Both the position numbers and the translations under genes were made by a program. Shown one piece after another: positions 1 through 22,061 of a stretch of 64,000 nucleotides of DNA (position 1 is its first letter; every line of letters begins with the position of its first letter). The stretch is from Liolophura sinensis (taxonomy: Eukaryota; Mollusca; Polyplacophora; Chitonida; Chitonidae), in NCBI RefSeq assembly GCF_032854445.1, contig NC_088296.1, positions 27,397,064 to 27,461,063 on the forward strand. The letters are read 5' to 3'. The notes under the pieces are model-generated. The model worked only from the letters and a program-made list of their open reading frames with translations. It did not search any database and had not been told where the DNA came from.

Positions 1-164
1 CATGCAAACACTAAGCGTAAGTCAAATGAATAAAAATGCAAGCCTACTCATGTATCGTAAGAGAACATTTGGCAATCCAGCTTGGAACCGAGTCGCGGGA
101 AAAGGTATCGTAACTAATTTATCCATCCAACTGTTTTTATCGAAAAGATTAAAAAGATTAATCC

Positions 165-331
165 TCTCCGGCCGCGCATGGGAAGATCTGGCAGCAACCT
201 GCGGATGGTCGTGGGTTTCCCCCGGTCTCTGCCCGGTTTCCTCCCACCATAATACTGGCCGCCGTTGAATAAGTGAAATATTCTTGAGTAGGGCGTAAAA
301 CACCAATCAAATAAATAAATAAGTAAATAAG
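165..331 (+). mobile_element. tRNA-derived SINE, 3' body and tail
   Basis: The body starts near the ggcagcaacctgcggatggt block, continues through the cctcccaccataat block, and ends in the diagnostic gcgtaaaacaccaatc motif followed by an (aaat)n tail. The tRNA head is missing, so the copy is 5' truncated. It lies in the last intron of PK-A. It is recognised by near identity to the full-length copies at 36299 and 56958. Confidence 0.85.
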
Positions 332-665
332 TCAAAAGATTAATCTTAAATTTAACAGAACTTCTGTTGTCTGCATGAGTGAGGCAAGAATGTATTGTGC
401 TATCATAACACAATATTGTGTCACATTCAGTAGAATGTCCCGTTAGGCTAATACATGTAGAATCTTTATGTTAAATTTATAGAATTTGTGTGTTACATTT
501 AACAGGACAATCTGCAAAAGCAGAACACATTTTAGCATCACTCCAACAGCAGACTCTCAGTTAAATTTATAAAATTCTTTTTTTGAGAGTATCTATGAAT
601 GAATGACTGTAAATTTATGTATGTTAAAAATGAGTGTTATGTTCCGTATGTCCTATCCTCCACAG

Positions 666-991
666 AGAAGAGAGTTGACGACTGGACCGTGGACGTAGAC
701 CTCCGTATATACAAGGGTATACAGGCGGGAATGGACAGAGGGTTCATCAAACCCGGAAACCCCATCATCATCATCACCGGCTGGAAACCAGGTCAAGGGG
801 CCACCAACACCTTCCGGGTCATCTGTGCCCCGGAACAGCTGGACCCCAACACGGAAATGGCTCCCATCATGGGGGTACACAGTGTGCCGAGTCTGTCGTC
901 AGTTGAAGAGGAGAAGCCATCCGTGGAAGTGACGGAAGCTCCCGATGAGCCCGCGAAGACGCCGGAAAGTCCCGATGTCAAGTTCGAGTGA
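666..991 (+). CDS. PK-A: last exon of a pyruvate-kinase-like gene
   Basis: This is the terminal coding exon of a pyruvate kinase homologue, covering the C-terminal regulatory domain. It opens after an acceptor (cctccacag, 657-665) in phase 1, the same phase as the last exon of PK-B. The residues KRVDDWTVDVDLR correspond to the AEDVDLRVNFAM stretch of PKM. IIIITGWKPGQGATNTFRVI matches the conserved (V/L)TGWRPGSGFTNTMRV end of the family. After this the protein does not stop as animal PKM does but carries about 55 extra residues rich in Glu, Pro, Ser and Val, ending KFE. All upstream exons, including the catalytic residues, lie left of the window, so activity cannot be judged. There are 107 codons plus a stop. 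The family call is secure; paralogue identity is not. Confidence 0.88.
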
Positions 992-1740
992 ACACTTATG
1001 CTTGCATATGAAGCTGTTTCCAGTCATGCGTGCTAAAATCATAAGTTAATTTGCATAACATGGTGAGATGCGATGAGCAGCTGATTCGAACAGGCAGGTT
1101 TTTGTGCCGATATATAATTTCCACAAAAGTGTGCAAGTATTAATTATACTATAAACCCCTTAACCCGATAATGGTGAAACCCGACGTTGTATGTGGTTAA
1201 CGGACCTCAACTCCCAGCCAAAAAGTCATTGGTATCTGCTCATTTATGTTTTTAGGGTGGTTGAGTTCATAAAGTGCTTTTAAACCTTGATAAAGTGTGT
1301 TTATTAACAAACTTATCCAGTTGATGAAAACTGCCCTACATAACCGACCTATACAGACGGCTAGTACACTTTTGAACAAGGGTATGTTGATTAACTCAAG
1401 GAAATGAATTGCATTTGTGAGTGAAAAGTAAATCCGAGCGCTTGGACGTAAAAGTCAGCTTCACTCTGGTGAGTGTCAGAATTTTAATGGCTCCATTACT
1501 TAAATGTGTTTCGTTTTAGTTGTTTTCTTCGGACGTAAAATAACGACATATGTTAAGCTTTGCTCTTCATGGTTGTCTAAAACCTTTCCTTTTAAAATTA
1601 AGCAAAGTTGCTCCGCAGATTAATTAGCCTGTTGAGTTTTGCCGAGCATTTGCCCACTGGTTTTGGAAGGAAGTGTTTTCCTAAAATAACGATAACTCTA
1701 AGAGGTTTTTGTTTTGGAGGGAGAGGAAGTAGGGGTGGGG

Positions 1741-1746
1741 TGGTGT

Positions 1747-1777
<31 letters not shown>

Positions 1778-1778
1778 G
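1741..1778. repeat. (TG)n followed by poly-G microsatellite
   Basis: A run of about ten GT dinucleotides passes directly into about 18 G. It is simple-sequence DNA; ORFs reading through it are poly-Gly or Val/Cys artefacts. Confidence 0.95.
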
Positions 1779-2251
1779 CTATGTGGAAAAGCCAAATTGA
1801 GCTATTTGTTAAGTGTACCTTAAGATTCCTAGAATCTAGAATATTTACATTTTATATAGACGGTATATACGAACTGGGTTTGGAAATATGTCAAAAAAGC
1901 ATAGGCAATGACAAAAAAAGGGATGTAAAATCTATAATGACAAATAATAATGTTATTTTTATTGGAGCCGGTTTCTTCGGGAAATACGAGTACCTGAGTA
2001 TTGGTAGTGACTGACGTTGAGATGGTTTATGCATGTGTGCATATATTTACGTTTTTTCTTAGGTGCGCATGTGTAGTTATAATGACCGCGAAAACAAGAA
2101 AATTAAGTGTTGTTTGAAAGAAGATTGACCCATGTAGCCCTACATGGCTTTCTAGAAATTGGTAATGACTATGCCTAAATGCATGCAGAGTCACACTTCG
2201 CTGGTACTATGTGTATATGACCAGATGGTGTTGCTTGATCGATTTTTGTCA

Positions 2252-2294
2252 GCCATATTGGAGTACTGTTATAACAGGACTACTCCAATATGGC
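2252..2294. repeat. 14-bp-stem perfect hairpin
   Basis: gccatattggagta is followed, after a loop that is itself palindromic (ctgttataacag), by its exact reverse complement tactccaatatggc. It is probably the remnant of a very short inverted-repeat element. No promoter or terminator role can be inferred. Confidence 0.75.
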
Positions 2295-2366
2295 CGACTT
2301 GGCTGTTGTCCTGCTAGGTGATGTAACTACATGTATATCACGTGCAACCCTAGTCCGTGATTGCAC

Positions 2367-2441
2367 TGACCTTAGATTTGGAAGGTGGTTTGGAGTTATC
2401 TATGGCTGAACAAGATTTTGCCAAAGCTAATGTCAGAGCGG
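2367..2441. mobile_element. Deletion derivative of a TIR element
   Basis: ctgaccttagatttgg resembles the left terminus of the inverted-repeat element at 38672 (ctgacgttaggatttgg). It is followed almost at once by a 57-bp segment resembling that element's right terminus (ggctgaacaagattttgcc versus ggccgaacaaaattttgcc). The copy therefore appears to have lost its interior and kept both ends. Confidence 0.55.
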
Positions 2442-3426
2442 TCTCTCTCTCTGGATCGACCCCTACGAACTCCAACACTGACGGTCGACAATCACACTGT
2501 TTGTTTATCTTGCTGCACCATATTTCCGTTATCTGTGTATAGTACACGTGTATGTTTAGTCCACTGATGCATTCCCGCCGATTGTTTGTTAAACCAAAGC
2601 TGTGTCACTTATTATTAGTATATAATATATTAACTTATTACGAGATTTGCCTGTTGTCTTTTTAGAGTTACCTCCCCTGAAAATGTATACATGTTTTTAC
2701 GTTTATTTTATTTGAATGAGCTAGTGCCATGACATTTTAAAGCTGTTTACATTTTGTTTTGTACTGCCATATTTAAAACCCAGCCTCCTTCGATTCTTCA
2801 CATTTTCCCAGTGATGTTCTAGACGCGTTCTTTAGAACGCTATATTTCTTTCACAAATCTATTTGTTCCGTTTGAGTTGATTGATGCAATTCGCAATGTA
2901 AGCTACACCGGAAAACTCTGAAACTACTGTTTTACCCATGCGCCGTTTTAGCGCTGTACTGTTTTATCTCTGTGCCGTTATCTCTGGAGATGTACTGCTT
3001 ACTTACTTTGTTATGTTACAAATCATGCAGAATAAACATGGCTGGCCTCATGAGACTTGTCAGTAGCAGTTGAACATCAAAAGTTGCACGAAAATGTTGC
3101 TTCTCAAAAAAAAGAAGGAAGTATATTACATCTTACAAGACTGTATGATATGCTCACACAACTGGATTTGTCTTAGTTGATTGATATCGTAGGCCTACCT
3201 GCCCTCGCCACAAATACATCATGCACTGTGTATCGGACATACAGCCTGACTTAAAGCCGCGGCATAACTAGCGGGTGTTGGATTCGAACTCATCACCTCA
3301 GTCCTGGAGCGAAGGCCACAGTACGCAACAGCAAGACTCTTTATGGGCATGTGATCTGACGATCAGAGGGTATACACACGCCAGGTAATCTATGTAACTT
3401 ATATAAACCCGTTTCTTAAATAAATA

Positions 3427-3602
3427 TACCGCATTTCACCTAAAGTTTAGCATTTTTAAGCCCCACATTTAGCTTGATTTTGGTATGTTTATCTACTACA
3501 AAATCTGAAGTGTTGGCATCAAAAGTATCATTTTAAAACCTTGAAGGGTATGTGCTTCTGGAATTGCATTTGTACTTACCAAACTTTACGTAAAATACGG
3601 TA
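3427..3602. mobile_element. TA-flanked MITE-like element, 176 bp
   Basis: The left end taccgcatttcacctaaag is matched in inverted orientation by the right end ctttacgtaaaatacggta, giving about 24 bp of imperfect terminal inverted repeat with TA at each tip. This is typical of non-autonomous Tc1/mariner-like elements. There is no ORF inside. A related terminus is seen at 46484. Confidence 0.6.
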
Positions 3603-4260
3603 CCGGGCTGTAGAAAATGAAACGCCGTCAGTTATATGGGTAGAAGAAACTGAAGTGCACCGATATCCTTTCACGTGTTAAGCAAATATTTTTGCCCACC
3701 AAACAAATTCCGCGTGAAATTCATGCAAGCCAAAAGCACACTATAGAGCGAGATTTGAGAATTGCAGGTTATCAGGCCTGTGTCCCTATATCCCGCCATA
3801 CTCCTTACAGTGGATGCTCTCTACATTCGCTTTACGTTACTGCTACCACTAGCAAAATTTGTACAGAAATCTTGAACAACTTCGAGGTCACTGGGGTCAC
3901 CGTGATGAGGCACGAAGTGATCTCAGAAAACACAAAAACTCTCTCAACCTTTAGTTCCAATAATACTTCAGTTTACACACATGTATTCCTTTTATCTAAA
4001 GTATGCAGGACATGATTTTAACCAACACATGAATTAATTTTAGTGACGAATGCTGATTAAACAGTTAGGGTCAGGAAACCAGTGGTGAAACTAAGTCTAA
4101 GCAAGCCTGTGTGCGACAAAGATACAGTCTGTTTAGTGAATGTGATGGCCGTCCCGTGAAGCGAGCACAGAGCGGGACATGCGCTGTGAGGAGTATGATA
4201 TCCTGCATGGCTTAAGTGCATTTGTTTTTGAGGACAAGTGATCCCAGTGAACATCACAAG

Positions 4261-5481
4261 ACCATCAGGACAGCCATGTGGACGTTGTCTACTGTTTCAT
4301 GCCAACACGTTCCCAAAACTACAGCCAGGAACTTCACATTACAGAACTATATCTTTGTTCTGGAAGATAAGTGATTCCAATGAACGTCATCACATTACAT
4401 GAACTATAGCTTTGTTCTGGAAGACGAGTGATGTTTATCATACAAGACCATCAGGATAGCCATGTGGGCGTTGTCTCCTGTTTCATGCCATCACGTTCCC
4501 AAAACTACAGCCAGGAACTTCACATTACAGAACTATATCTTTGTTCTGGAAGATAAGTGATTCCAATGAACGTCATCACATTACATGAACTATAGCTTTG
4601 TTCTGGAAGACGAGTGATGTTTATCATACAAGACCATCAGGACAGCCATGTGGGCGTTGTCTACTGTTTCATGCCAACACGTTCCCAAAACTACAGCCAG
4701 GAACTTCACATTACAGAACTATATCTTTGTTCTGGAAGATAAGTGATTCCAATGAACGTCATCACATTACATGAACTATAGCTTTGTTCTGGAAGACGAG
4801 TGATGTTTATCATACAAGACCATCAGGATAGCCATGTGGGCGTTGTCTCCTGTTTCATGCCAGCACGTTCCCAAAACTACAGCCAGGAACTTCACATTAC
4901 AGAACTATATCTTTGTTCTGGAAGATAAGTGATTCCAATGAACGTCATCACATTACATGAACTATAGCTTTGTTCTGGAAGACGAGTGATGTTTATCATA
5001 CAAGACCATCAGGATAGCCATGTGGGCGTTGTCTCCTGTTTCATGCCATCACGTTCCCAAAACTACAGCCAGGAACTTCACATTACAGAACTATATCTTT
5101 GTTCTGGAAGATAAGTGATTCCAATGAACGTCATCACATTACATGAACTATAGCTTTGTTCTGGAAGACGAGTGATGTTTATCATACAAGACCATCAGGA
5201 CAGCCATGTGGGCGCTGTCTACTGTTTCATGCCAACACGTTCCCAAAACTACAGCCAGGAACTTCACATTACAGGACTGTAGCTTTGTTCTGGAAGACGA
5301 GTGATCCCAATGTTTATCATGTAAGACCATCAGGATAGCCATGTGGGCGTTTTCTACTGTTTCATGCCAACACGTTCCCAAAACTACAGCCAGGAACTTC
5401 ACATTACAGGACTGTAGCTTTGTTCTGGAAGACGAGTGATCCCAATGTTTATCATACAAGACCATCAGGACGGCCATGTTG
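4261..5481. repeat. 186-bp tandem array, with 135-bp variants
   Basis: The anchor accatcagga recurs at 4261, 4447, 4633, 4819, 5005 and 5191 (exact 186-bp period), then at 5326 and 5461 (135-bp period, an internally deleted unit). Inside each unit the tag gttctggaag recurs twice. Copies are nearly identical, indicating recent homogenisation. The small ORFs on both strands (5148-5477 minus is the longest) repeat with the unit and show no recognisable domain. Confidence 0.95.
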
Positions 5482-7439
5482 GAATAATGCCAACGAGTTC
5501 ACAAAACTACAACCAGCTTTCCTATCAGTGAAAGGAAATGTGCTCAAGGACCTAACATTGTATTTGTTCTGGCAATTTCAAGGACAATACATTGAAGTAC
5601 AAGGCTTCACCCTGTTCTGGCAAATTTCAAGGACAATACATTAAAGTACAAGGCTTTACCCCGATCGATACCATTCTGGTGGCTTATCTAACGGTACATT
5701 GCAAACATAATGCAAGTACATATTTAACCATGGAAAACAAAGGAAGCTTTTTTTTTTTTTTTTCACATGCAAGGTGTGGTCTCTATAACCTTTGGACAAC
5801 TGATGTTTTCAAGCATTGCCAACACCAGCAGGAACCCCATACAGTATAGAATCTTTCATCAATTCATCATTAATTCAAAAATAAACTCTTTTGCTTCACC
5901 TTTTATAAAAATTTATTGCAACAAAGAGCACAATGAAAAATAGGTGATATACAGATTCAGAGGATAAAGCAGGGGCTTTCATAAAGTGAAACATAAAAAC
6001 AAAGCCAGGAACAGTTGAAACAAAGTTCTCAAAAGTTTTCCCAAAGATCGGTCAAAGTTAATTTAACTGTACAAAGAGGACAGTTCCAGGTCTATCTCTG
6101 GCCCTGTGGAATACGACAGATCAGGTCTGAGTGCTCCTAGTCTTACATTCATGAATGTCAGACCGAACTGGATGAAAACAAGAAAATGATGACGATAAGA
6201 ACAATGTGAAGAACTAGTCTTGTCGGAGAGAGGGAAGCCGAATTCATGTACTGACCATTCTCTGTATTTCTGTGTCAGAAATTCACAGAGGCATTCTCTA
6301 CATTCTGTTGGCCATCAACCTTCTGTTCTCCACAATGTGGGACTATCCATGTATGAACTATGACCTTCGACCTCACGAGATCAACAAATTTTCTCTGATC
6401 AGTATCGAATCTCATGAAGATTCCTTTGTCAAAATTATCAAAATCTTGGATGATTAGTTTTGCACAACACTGCATTTTCCTCCTCCATCTCTTTTTGCCC
6501 CCTTCCTCTGTACTTTATAATGAAAGGTGATGGTGGGTAGGCATTTATTTCAAACTCTACTCAAGAAAAAAAAAACAGAAAAGACATACAATTCTTGTAA
6601 ACTTGTAGCATTTCTGTAACAAATATAAAATTGTAAAGCAGAATAGAACTTTAAAGTCATTAGTGATAAAACTCTACAGGTGGATATAGTTCATGTCTCT
6701 GCTCCCTTGTTCTAACAAGAGGACCACTCTGAGTTTGGGGGTGGGGTGGGAGATGGGGGATCTTTAACCCCTACCCCATAAGTCATAAATTCCCCTTGTG
6801 CTCTTTGAATACAATAACACAGAAGTGGGGGCAAAAATGGGGAAAAAAAAAAAAAAAAAAAAAAAAAACAACAACAACAGCCATAAAACAATTCAAGAAA
6901 AATAATCCAATGCAAAAGTTGGTCTCCATGGTTTAAAAGTCACTTCTGCACTTGATGAAATTTAGCTTGCAGTCAGTTTACAGTAGGCTTCCCGTGTCCG
7001 AGAGTGGATCACGTCAAGCTTTTCTGTGGAAACAGACGATGTGGATGACTCATGTGTGAATGACGGACCTATATAATACAAGAAATGGGGGATTATCCAG
7101 AATCCCTGTTACCAGGGAAACGGCCTTGAACTAAGACCTTCACCCATGACCTCGCGCTTTCTCCTGGCACTTCCTCACACTCTCCTCCTACATCTGATGG
7201 TTTTGTCGTCAAGAGAACAGGGGGCTGGCTGAAAGTCACACAAGAGACGGAGTCCAACAATTCGAGACAGTTCCGTGAAACTCCAAAACGCATCTTTCTC
7301 GAGCGACTGCCGTGTCTTGGTGCCGGCAACCAGCCAATCAAATCCCTCTATTTAGTTATGATACACATGGGCACAATGCTTTGTACAAATAGGAGTTCAG
7401 AATGATTCAACAGTTTGTGTGCGAATGTGGTCGCTATGG
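5482..7439 (-). other. ANP32 3' UTR and downstream flank
   Basis: No separate gene is seen. On the minus strand this follows the ANP32 stop codon. Candidate polyadenylation signals (tttatt on the plus strand) are at 5912-5917 and near 6544; which is used is unknown. The stretch contains poly-T (5750-5763), a poly-A/(CAA)n tract (6841-6878) and a GT-rich block near 6735. A long 3' UTR would be ordinary for this gene family. Confidence 0.4.
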
Positions 7440-16898
<9,459 letters not shown>

Positions 16899-17200
16899 AT
16901 TTGCGGTCTCTTAGTTCTTCCGTTTGGCTGGTAATAAGAGAGAAAACAGGGGAACTGGCGTCGTATAATCGTCTAACTTCTCCCTCCCCGCTCGCAGATT
17001 TCCACACAAATGCTAGAAGCCTAAGCGCGCGGGGTTGATCAATGGTATATGCAGGGGTCTTTTTATTGGTGGATTTCTCGGACCCCTCGGCCATGTGAGC
17101 AGGCTAATACATATTCATTAATTTCTACTGCATATTCATGCACTTACAGCGCCCCCGACCAATCAGCACTCGGTACCGCCCCTGACGTCATTGTTGTTGT
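16899..17200 (-). promoter_or_regulatory. ANP32: Probable ANP32 5' UTR and promoter
   Basis: This is the sequence immediately upstream of the ANP32 start codon. It is GC/CpG enriched and contains a CCAAT core in reverse orientation relative to the gene (ccaat, 17159-17163) and a perfect CRE-type palindrome tgacgtca (17183-17190). No TATA box is clear at a fixed distance. The transcription start is not determined. Confidence 0.45.
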
Positions 17201-17961
17201 GGATTCGGCCAAAAGCACGTGGCTAGAAAACCACGCTGCTTTCAGTGAATTCATAACAAAACTTACTCTAACAGCGTGTAAGCGGGTCTCTAGAAAATAG
17301 CACCCTAAACAACATAGAAGTTGTCTCGTAGTTTGCCACGGTGGCGCCTGCTTCTGGTAATCTACATTTCTTACTTTAACGCTAATTCTTTAAAAAGAAA
17401 TATCTGACAAATACAAAAAGAACATCAACGAGGGATCGTACAACTGTAGTGGGCGTAGCCTATAATACTTAACTGACTGGCATACGGCATATCCAAGGCG
17501 TGACTTTGCAAACGCTACAACAGCCTGTCAGCTTGCTCTATTTATAGAATACACAAGTGCAAATCAGTTATTTGCACAAGCTCTTCTCTACAGTTTACAC
17601 TAACAAAAGGTGCATTTTTCCATTTCCACTACAATTACCTCGAAATGTACCACGTTATATTTCTTCATATATAAATGCAAATGCCAACAGAGCAATTATG
17701 GATTTACAGTCTCAAAATGTTAAAAGGCAATCTTTAAAAAATGTTTTCAACTGAATGCGTGTCACAAGAGATTGTAATTGCTGCTCCTATAAAATGCTTA
17801 GAAGCAAATACATCATTTTTGTCCTTCCTGGGGATAATTACTGAGTATCTGTCTTACCCCAGGTAATATTTCACATGCATTTCTTGAATGTGAGTATGAA
17901 GATATTTAAGAATTCAAGGTCTACAGTTGGAGTGATTGGCCTTGGAATTAATTTCAATAAA

Positions 17962-18085
17962 TAATATTTATATTTACTTATTTACTTGATAGGTGTTTTC
18001 CACTGTACTCAAAAATATTTCCCTTATACAATGGCAGCCAGCAATATTGTGGGAGAATCCCATGATCATCCTCTGGTTGGTAATA
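17962..18085 (-). mobile_element. SINE fragment, tail and body
   Basis: tttacttgataggtgttttc, then tactcaaaaatatttccctt and a tggcagccagcaatattgtg block, is the reverse complement of the SINE 3' half. It is diverged and lacks the tRNA head. Confidence 0.75.
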
Positions 18086-18660
18086 AATAGTAAAATAAAG
18101 ACCTGTATTCATAAATAATAATCTCAATGCTAATGCTTGTGTTATCATTTTTGTGAAATAAATGGATGTTTGGAGATTTATATTATAGACTTCGTAACAA
18201 GTCAAATTCTCCATACCTCCATTGTTAAGGTCGACTGATCTAATAAATTTGACAGCTCTGTTTTTCTGTAAATTTTGGAATTTTAAAATAACACAGTATG
18301 CTATTAGTGCTTTTTTACATTAGTATCCCACATAACAAAATACATGTAGCTGATTCTCTGGGCTATTTCAAGATAATTTTTAAAAGAATTGTGAAAACAA
18401 AGAGATAAAGTGGGACATATATTAGACAGCAAAGACACAATTGTATAATTTCACAGAAATGTTAGCAAAGTCTGCTTTTCTCTTCATATTTGAATTTCAA
18501 ATTCTCACTTATATTTTTTTTTTTGTGAAGTAAGTTTTTCTCATGATGATAAATCAACTATGCATTAAATTTTGGTATTGGACAAAACTTAGAAGAACAA
18601 AGTACTGAGCATGATTTTTACGAAATATTCACAACAAAGTTCAGTTTTAAGCAATTGCAA

Positions 18661-18905
18661 TATTTATTTGATTATGTATTTATGCCCAACGCAAGAATAT
18701 TTCACTAACACGATGGCGGCCAGCGTTATGTTGGGAGGAAACCGGCCTGGAGAAACCAATCACCATCTGCAGGTTGCTGCAGACCTGCCCACGTACAGCT
18801 GGATAGTAACCCTTTCTGAGTAGGTCTTGAACACACAGACCATGCATTGGTAAGAGGCTCCTGGGTCATTGCGGCGAGGGGGCACGCTACCAACCACCTC
18901 GGCAA
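18661..18905 (-). mobile_element. Near full-length tRNA-derived SINE
   Basis: Read on the minus strand it begins gccgaggtggttggtagcg (A-box-like), then gtgtgttcaagacc (B-box-like). The common gcagcaacctgcagatggt and tcctcccaacataacg body blocks follow, then the tail. The minus ORF crossing it is spurious. Confidence 0.82.
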
Positions 18906-19423
18906 CTGAATATGATTGGTTTTCTGAATTTCTGGGGTTTTATGTTGAGTAATGTTTGAAAACCTCCTGTTGAAGTTATTGACATAGATATAGATATCAT
19001 ACATTATGAAGTTATTGACAGTACTGAAACAAGTCATCACAAAGACAGATATCATACATTATGAAATGTAATTCAGTTATTAATCTGATAATTCAAAAAT
19101 TTTAGTACACAACTTTGCACAATACATTTGAATAATGAGGACAGTTCTGCGGCTAATCCTACCTGGATTTTATGTCGTACATTGTTTGGTTGATATAGTG
19201 ACTATTTTTGGACATAGGTCACGATTAGAGGCTAGTCCTCTTTTACACAGAGATTAATATGAGATTATCATCATTTCTTTACAACTAAGTGGGGCAAATC
19301 AGGGAAGTGTAATAATTTCATGTTTTTTTGGAAAATGATGGAAATTTAATTTGATTAGCACCTATGGCTTTTGGTGCTTTTGCTCAATTGCTGTGCTGGA
19401 TAAACAAAAAGCCAAAGAGTATT

Positions 19424-19633
19424 TACCCTAAATGACCACAAATTTCGTCCATGACTAACTTGCCCATTTTTCCTGGTTCTGGGAGTTCTATCGATGTTTT
19501 GAGGTTTGCTTGGAGCATGGGATGATGTTCTACCGGAAAATTGTAAGTTTCACCACCCAAAATAATATCTTGTGACATTTATTTGTCTTTAAACATGCAC
19601 TTTTATGCGCAAAATTTTAGGTCATTTAGGGTA
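19424..19633. mobile_element. TA-flanked MITE-like element, 210 bp
   Basis: It has perfect 14-bp terminal inverted repeats, taccctaaatgacc and ggtcatttagggta, with TA at both tips as in Tc1/mariner-type insertions. Interior blocks (acaaatttcgtcc, ttttgaggtttg) recur at 46496-46565, marking a second, more diverged copy. Confidence 0.72.
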
Positions 19634-20197
19634 TTTATTTAACAATTCTTTTATCTGGCTACATTTTACGTATGGATGATGTCAGGTTTAGAGCTTGCTG
19701 AAAGTGCCATACCTCCACAGGTATTTGGAAATTCTTTCTGCAGAATTACAGTGACTTTCTATTATCATTCCTGTTTCACCTTTGCACATGTCTTCATCTT
19801 TAGTTTAACACAACAGTAGTCTACAAAATCTTGTCTAACGCTTGCTTTAGTGTGGCATTTTAGCCAGAAGGAGATTTTGGTGTGACCTTACATCACCACT
19901 GTACTGAGTCTTTGACAGACAATTAGCATGCAAGCGCGTTGAGTTTGCCTGGCAGTTGAAGGGTGCAGTTCATACCAAAATTCTCTGCCATTAGTTTCCA
20001 TAACTTTAGTGTTTCTCTCCTCAGGTAAGACGCTCTATGCTTAGAAACCAAGCCTCGTATTTCGTTAAACCGATTCTTTCGTTTCGGCAGTTCACACCAA
20101 ACCTATCTGCCATTAGTTTTCATAACCTTGGTGTTTTCTCTTACCAGGTCATTCTGTCTTGTAGGCTACAGCTCAATAAAGAATTACTGCCAGTCAA

Positions 20198-20392
20198 TTA
20201 TTGATTTATTTATTTATTTATTTGATTAGTGTTTTACGCCACACACATGAATATTTCACTTATACAAAGGCAGCCAGCATTATGGTGGGAAGAAACCGGC
20301 AAGAGCCCGGACGAAACCCACGACCATCTGCAGGTTGCTGCCAGATCTTCCCACTTACAGCCAGAGAGGAAGCCAGCATGAGCTGGACTTGA
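20198..20392 (-). mobile_element. tRNA-derived SINE, 5' truncated
   Basis: Reverse complement of the SINE: tttatttgattagtgtttta tail, body with attatggtgggaagaaaccg and accatctgcaggttgctgcc. It ends just inside the tRNA-related part (gagctggactt). Confidence 0.85.
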
Positions 20393-20708
20393 CTGCCAGT
20401 CAATCATCAACAGCTTGTCTTGTTCCATTGCTATCCTAGTCTGGAAAGTCTCGTGCGACACAGATCTGCAGCAGAGTTTAGATTTGAACACAAAACCTCT
20501 TGCGTTGAAAACTGCATTATTACACTAATGATTTAAACAACTGTCTGATGGACATTTTATGTTTTTGTAGTTTACTACCTACAAGTTGTATGGTTACAGG
20601 TATTTTTTGACTGTGGTGTTAACAAGGCTTATGTAATGCCACTATCTGAGTGCTGTCAATGTTTCACTGCCCGTGCTACATGTGTACCTAGACATCATCT
20701 AAATTCAT

Positions 20709-20985
20709 GGGGAAGACAAACTCAAGGACGACCTGCACAGAAGGTCCAAATGGCAGTGGAACGCATCGTTTTGTTCTTTGACGTTGCAGTGCGTGTGTAC
20801 TTCATATATTACACACTAATAAATTGTGACGTAATAATGGAAAGAACAAATGAGTTCGCAGTTTTGGACCGTCTTGCTTCAGGCAGGAAGGAGTTTTAGG
20901 AGTTCCCCATATAACTTTACATCACGGGTAAATATCTGATCACTTAACAGGAGGTTAGTAATTCTGATCAGACAATCCCTTTATA
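20709..20985. repeat. Dispersed repeat, copy 2 of 2
   Basis: It shares the ordered blocks of 7621-7785 (ctgcacagaaggtccaaatg, gtgtgtacttcat, attctgatcagac) and is longer than that copy. Class unknown; no terminal repeats identified. Confidence 0.5.
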
Positions 20986-22013
20986 ACTTCAAACAGCTCA
21001 ATCCTCAAAGTGCCAGACCTGGATTTGATTTCACACCCTGACTATGTAAATGGCTGGATAGAAATAATAATACATTTATGTTAATTGTTCATTTAAACTA
21101 CAACATTCCTACTGGTTTATAGTTTAATATTGGCATTGAAAATATCCTGAGTCATTCTGTTCAAAACTTCTAAATAATTCAAAATTACGTAAATATCGTA
21201 AAATTTAACAAACATCCTTGTTACCACAGAAATATGAATGCTTTGGCTAACTTGTGCATGACACTATGAAGCAACTGTGTTATTACAGGTAGATCTAAAA
21301 CATAATCCTGTATAGCTACCATCAGTATGGCTGCCATTGCCATCCAATATGGCTGCCATCATTAGGGCATGCCAAACTTCCATAATGCTTAAGCCCTACA
21401 GTGTGAAAATGATTGACTTCAATTCGATTTTATGTCAAAAATGGCCACTAATGATGCCATTCTAGCACAATTAAATCCTCCAAAACTGAGAATGGTTTTC
21501 TTTATGTTTTATTTAGAAATGTGATCCAATGACTCCATTAAGGTTTTATAAATGGAATTAGCAGACAAATCCGCATGCAATTTGATTAATTTTGATAAAT
21601 TGAAAGTTGTCGTATTTGTCTTGAGATTTGGTGGATCTTAACTTCAACGGAAGAAAAATAGGTCTAATACAACTTGCACATGAAATCTTACAATTCGCAA
21701 TTTTAAATCAATGTTTCAGTTATCAAAGTAAAGACTGCAAATATCATATTTCAAGCTAAGGACCAAAACACCACATTGTTCACAAGTAATGATTTTGTTT
21801 GGGGGCATGTCCCCAAGGTTACCAGGTCCACGCCCCCTACCCATTGTCCACCTTGGCGGTGCGAAAAGCAACAACTTAATTTTCCCGCCGTGTCTCGAGC
21901 TGGTCATGTGACCCATTGCTCACACAGTGGGACGATCCTTTGTTGAATCCGTAATCTGAGCAAAGGCAGAGTTTCATGGAAAATATGCGGTTATTTGTGA
22001 AAATATCCCTTAC

Positions 22014-22061
22014 CTGGTGCTTCCTGAGGCACTGGCTAGGGAACCCGTCTTCTCCATCCAT
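22014..22061 (-). other. Candidate short first coding exon
   Basis: On the minus strand ATG at 22061 opens MDGEDGFPSQCLRKHQ and ends exactly at CACCAG|gtaaggg, a strong donor, in phase 0. GC-richer DNA lies upstream (22080-22480). It has the look of a first exon but no partner exon is recognised. Phase 0 would be compatible with ANP32 exon 2, which is speculation. Confidence 0.2.

Larger units (their letters stand above)
992..4255. other. PK-A 3' flank; no gene seen
   Basis: No exon with recognisable protein content is seen. The stretch probably begins with the PK-A 3' UTR. A possible polyadenylation signal aataaa is at 3031-3036, but UTR length is a guess. It also contains a TG/poly-G tract, two small inverted-repeat elements, a TIR remnant and a hairpin, listed separately. 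At 3280-3300 a tRNA B-box-like ggattcgaactc (minus sense) suggests another decayed tRNA-derived fragment. Confidence 0.5.
17201..22013. other. Intergenic stretch, no gene seen
   Basis: No exon with recognisable protein similarity is seen. It contains three SINE copies, one TA-flanked MITE and one dispersed repeat (listed separately), otherwise AT-rich unique-looking sequence. Confidence 0.5.

Noticed and set aside
20636-20899. 87-residue plus ORF
   Set aside because: It lies in a dispersed repeat also present at 7621-7785.
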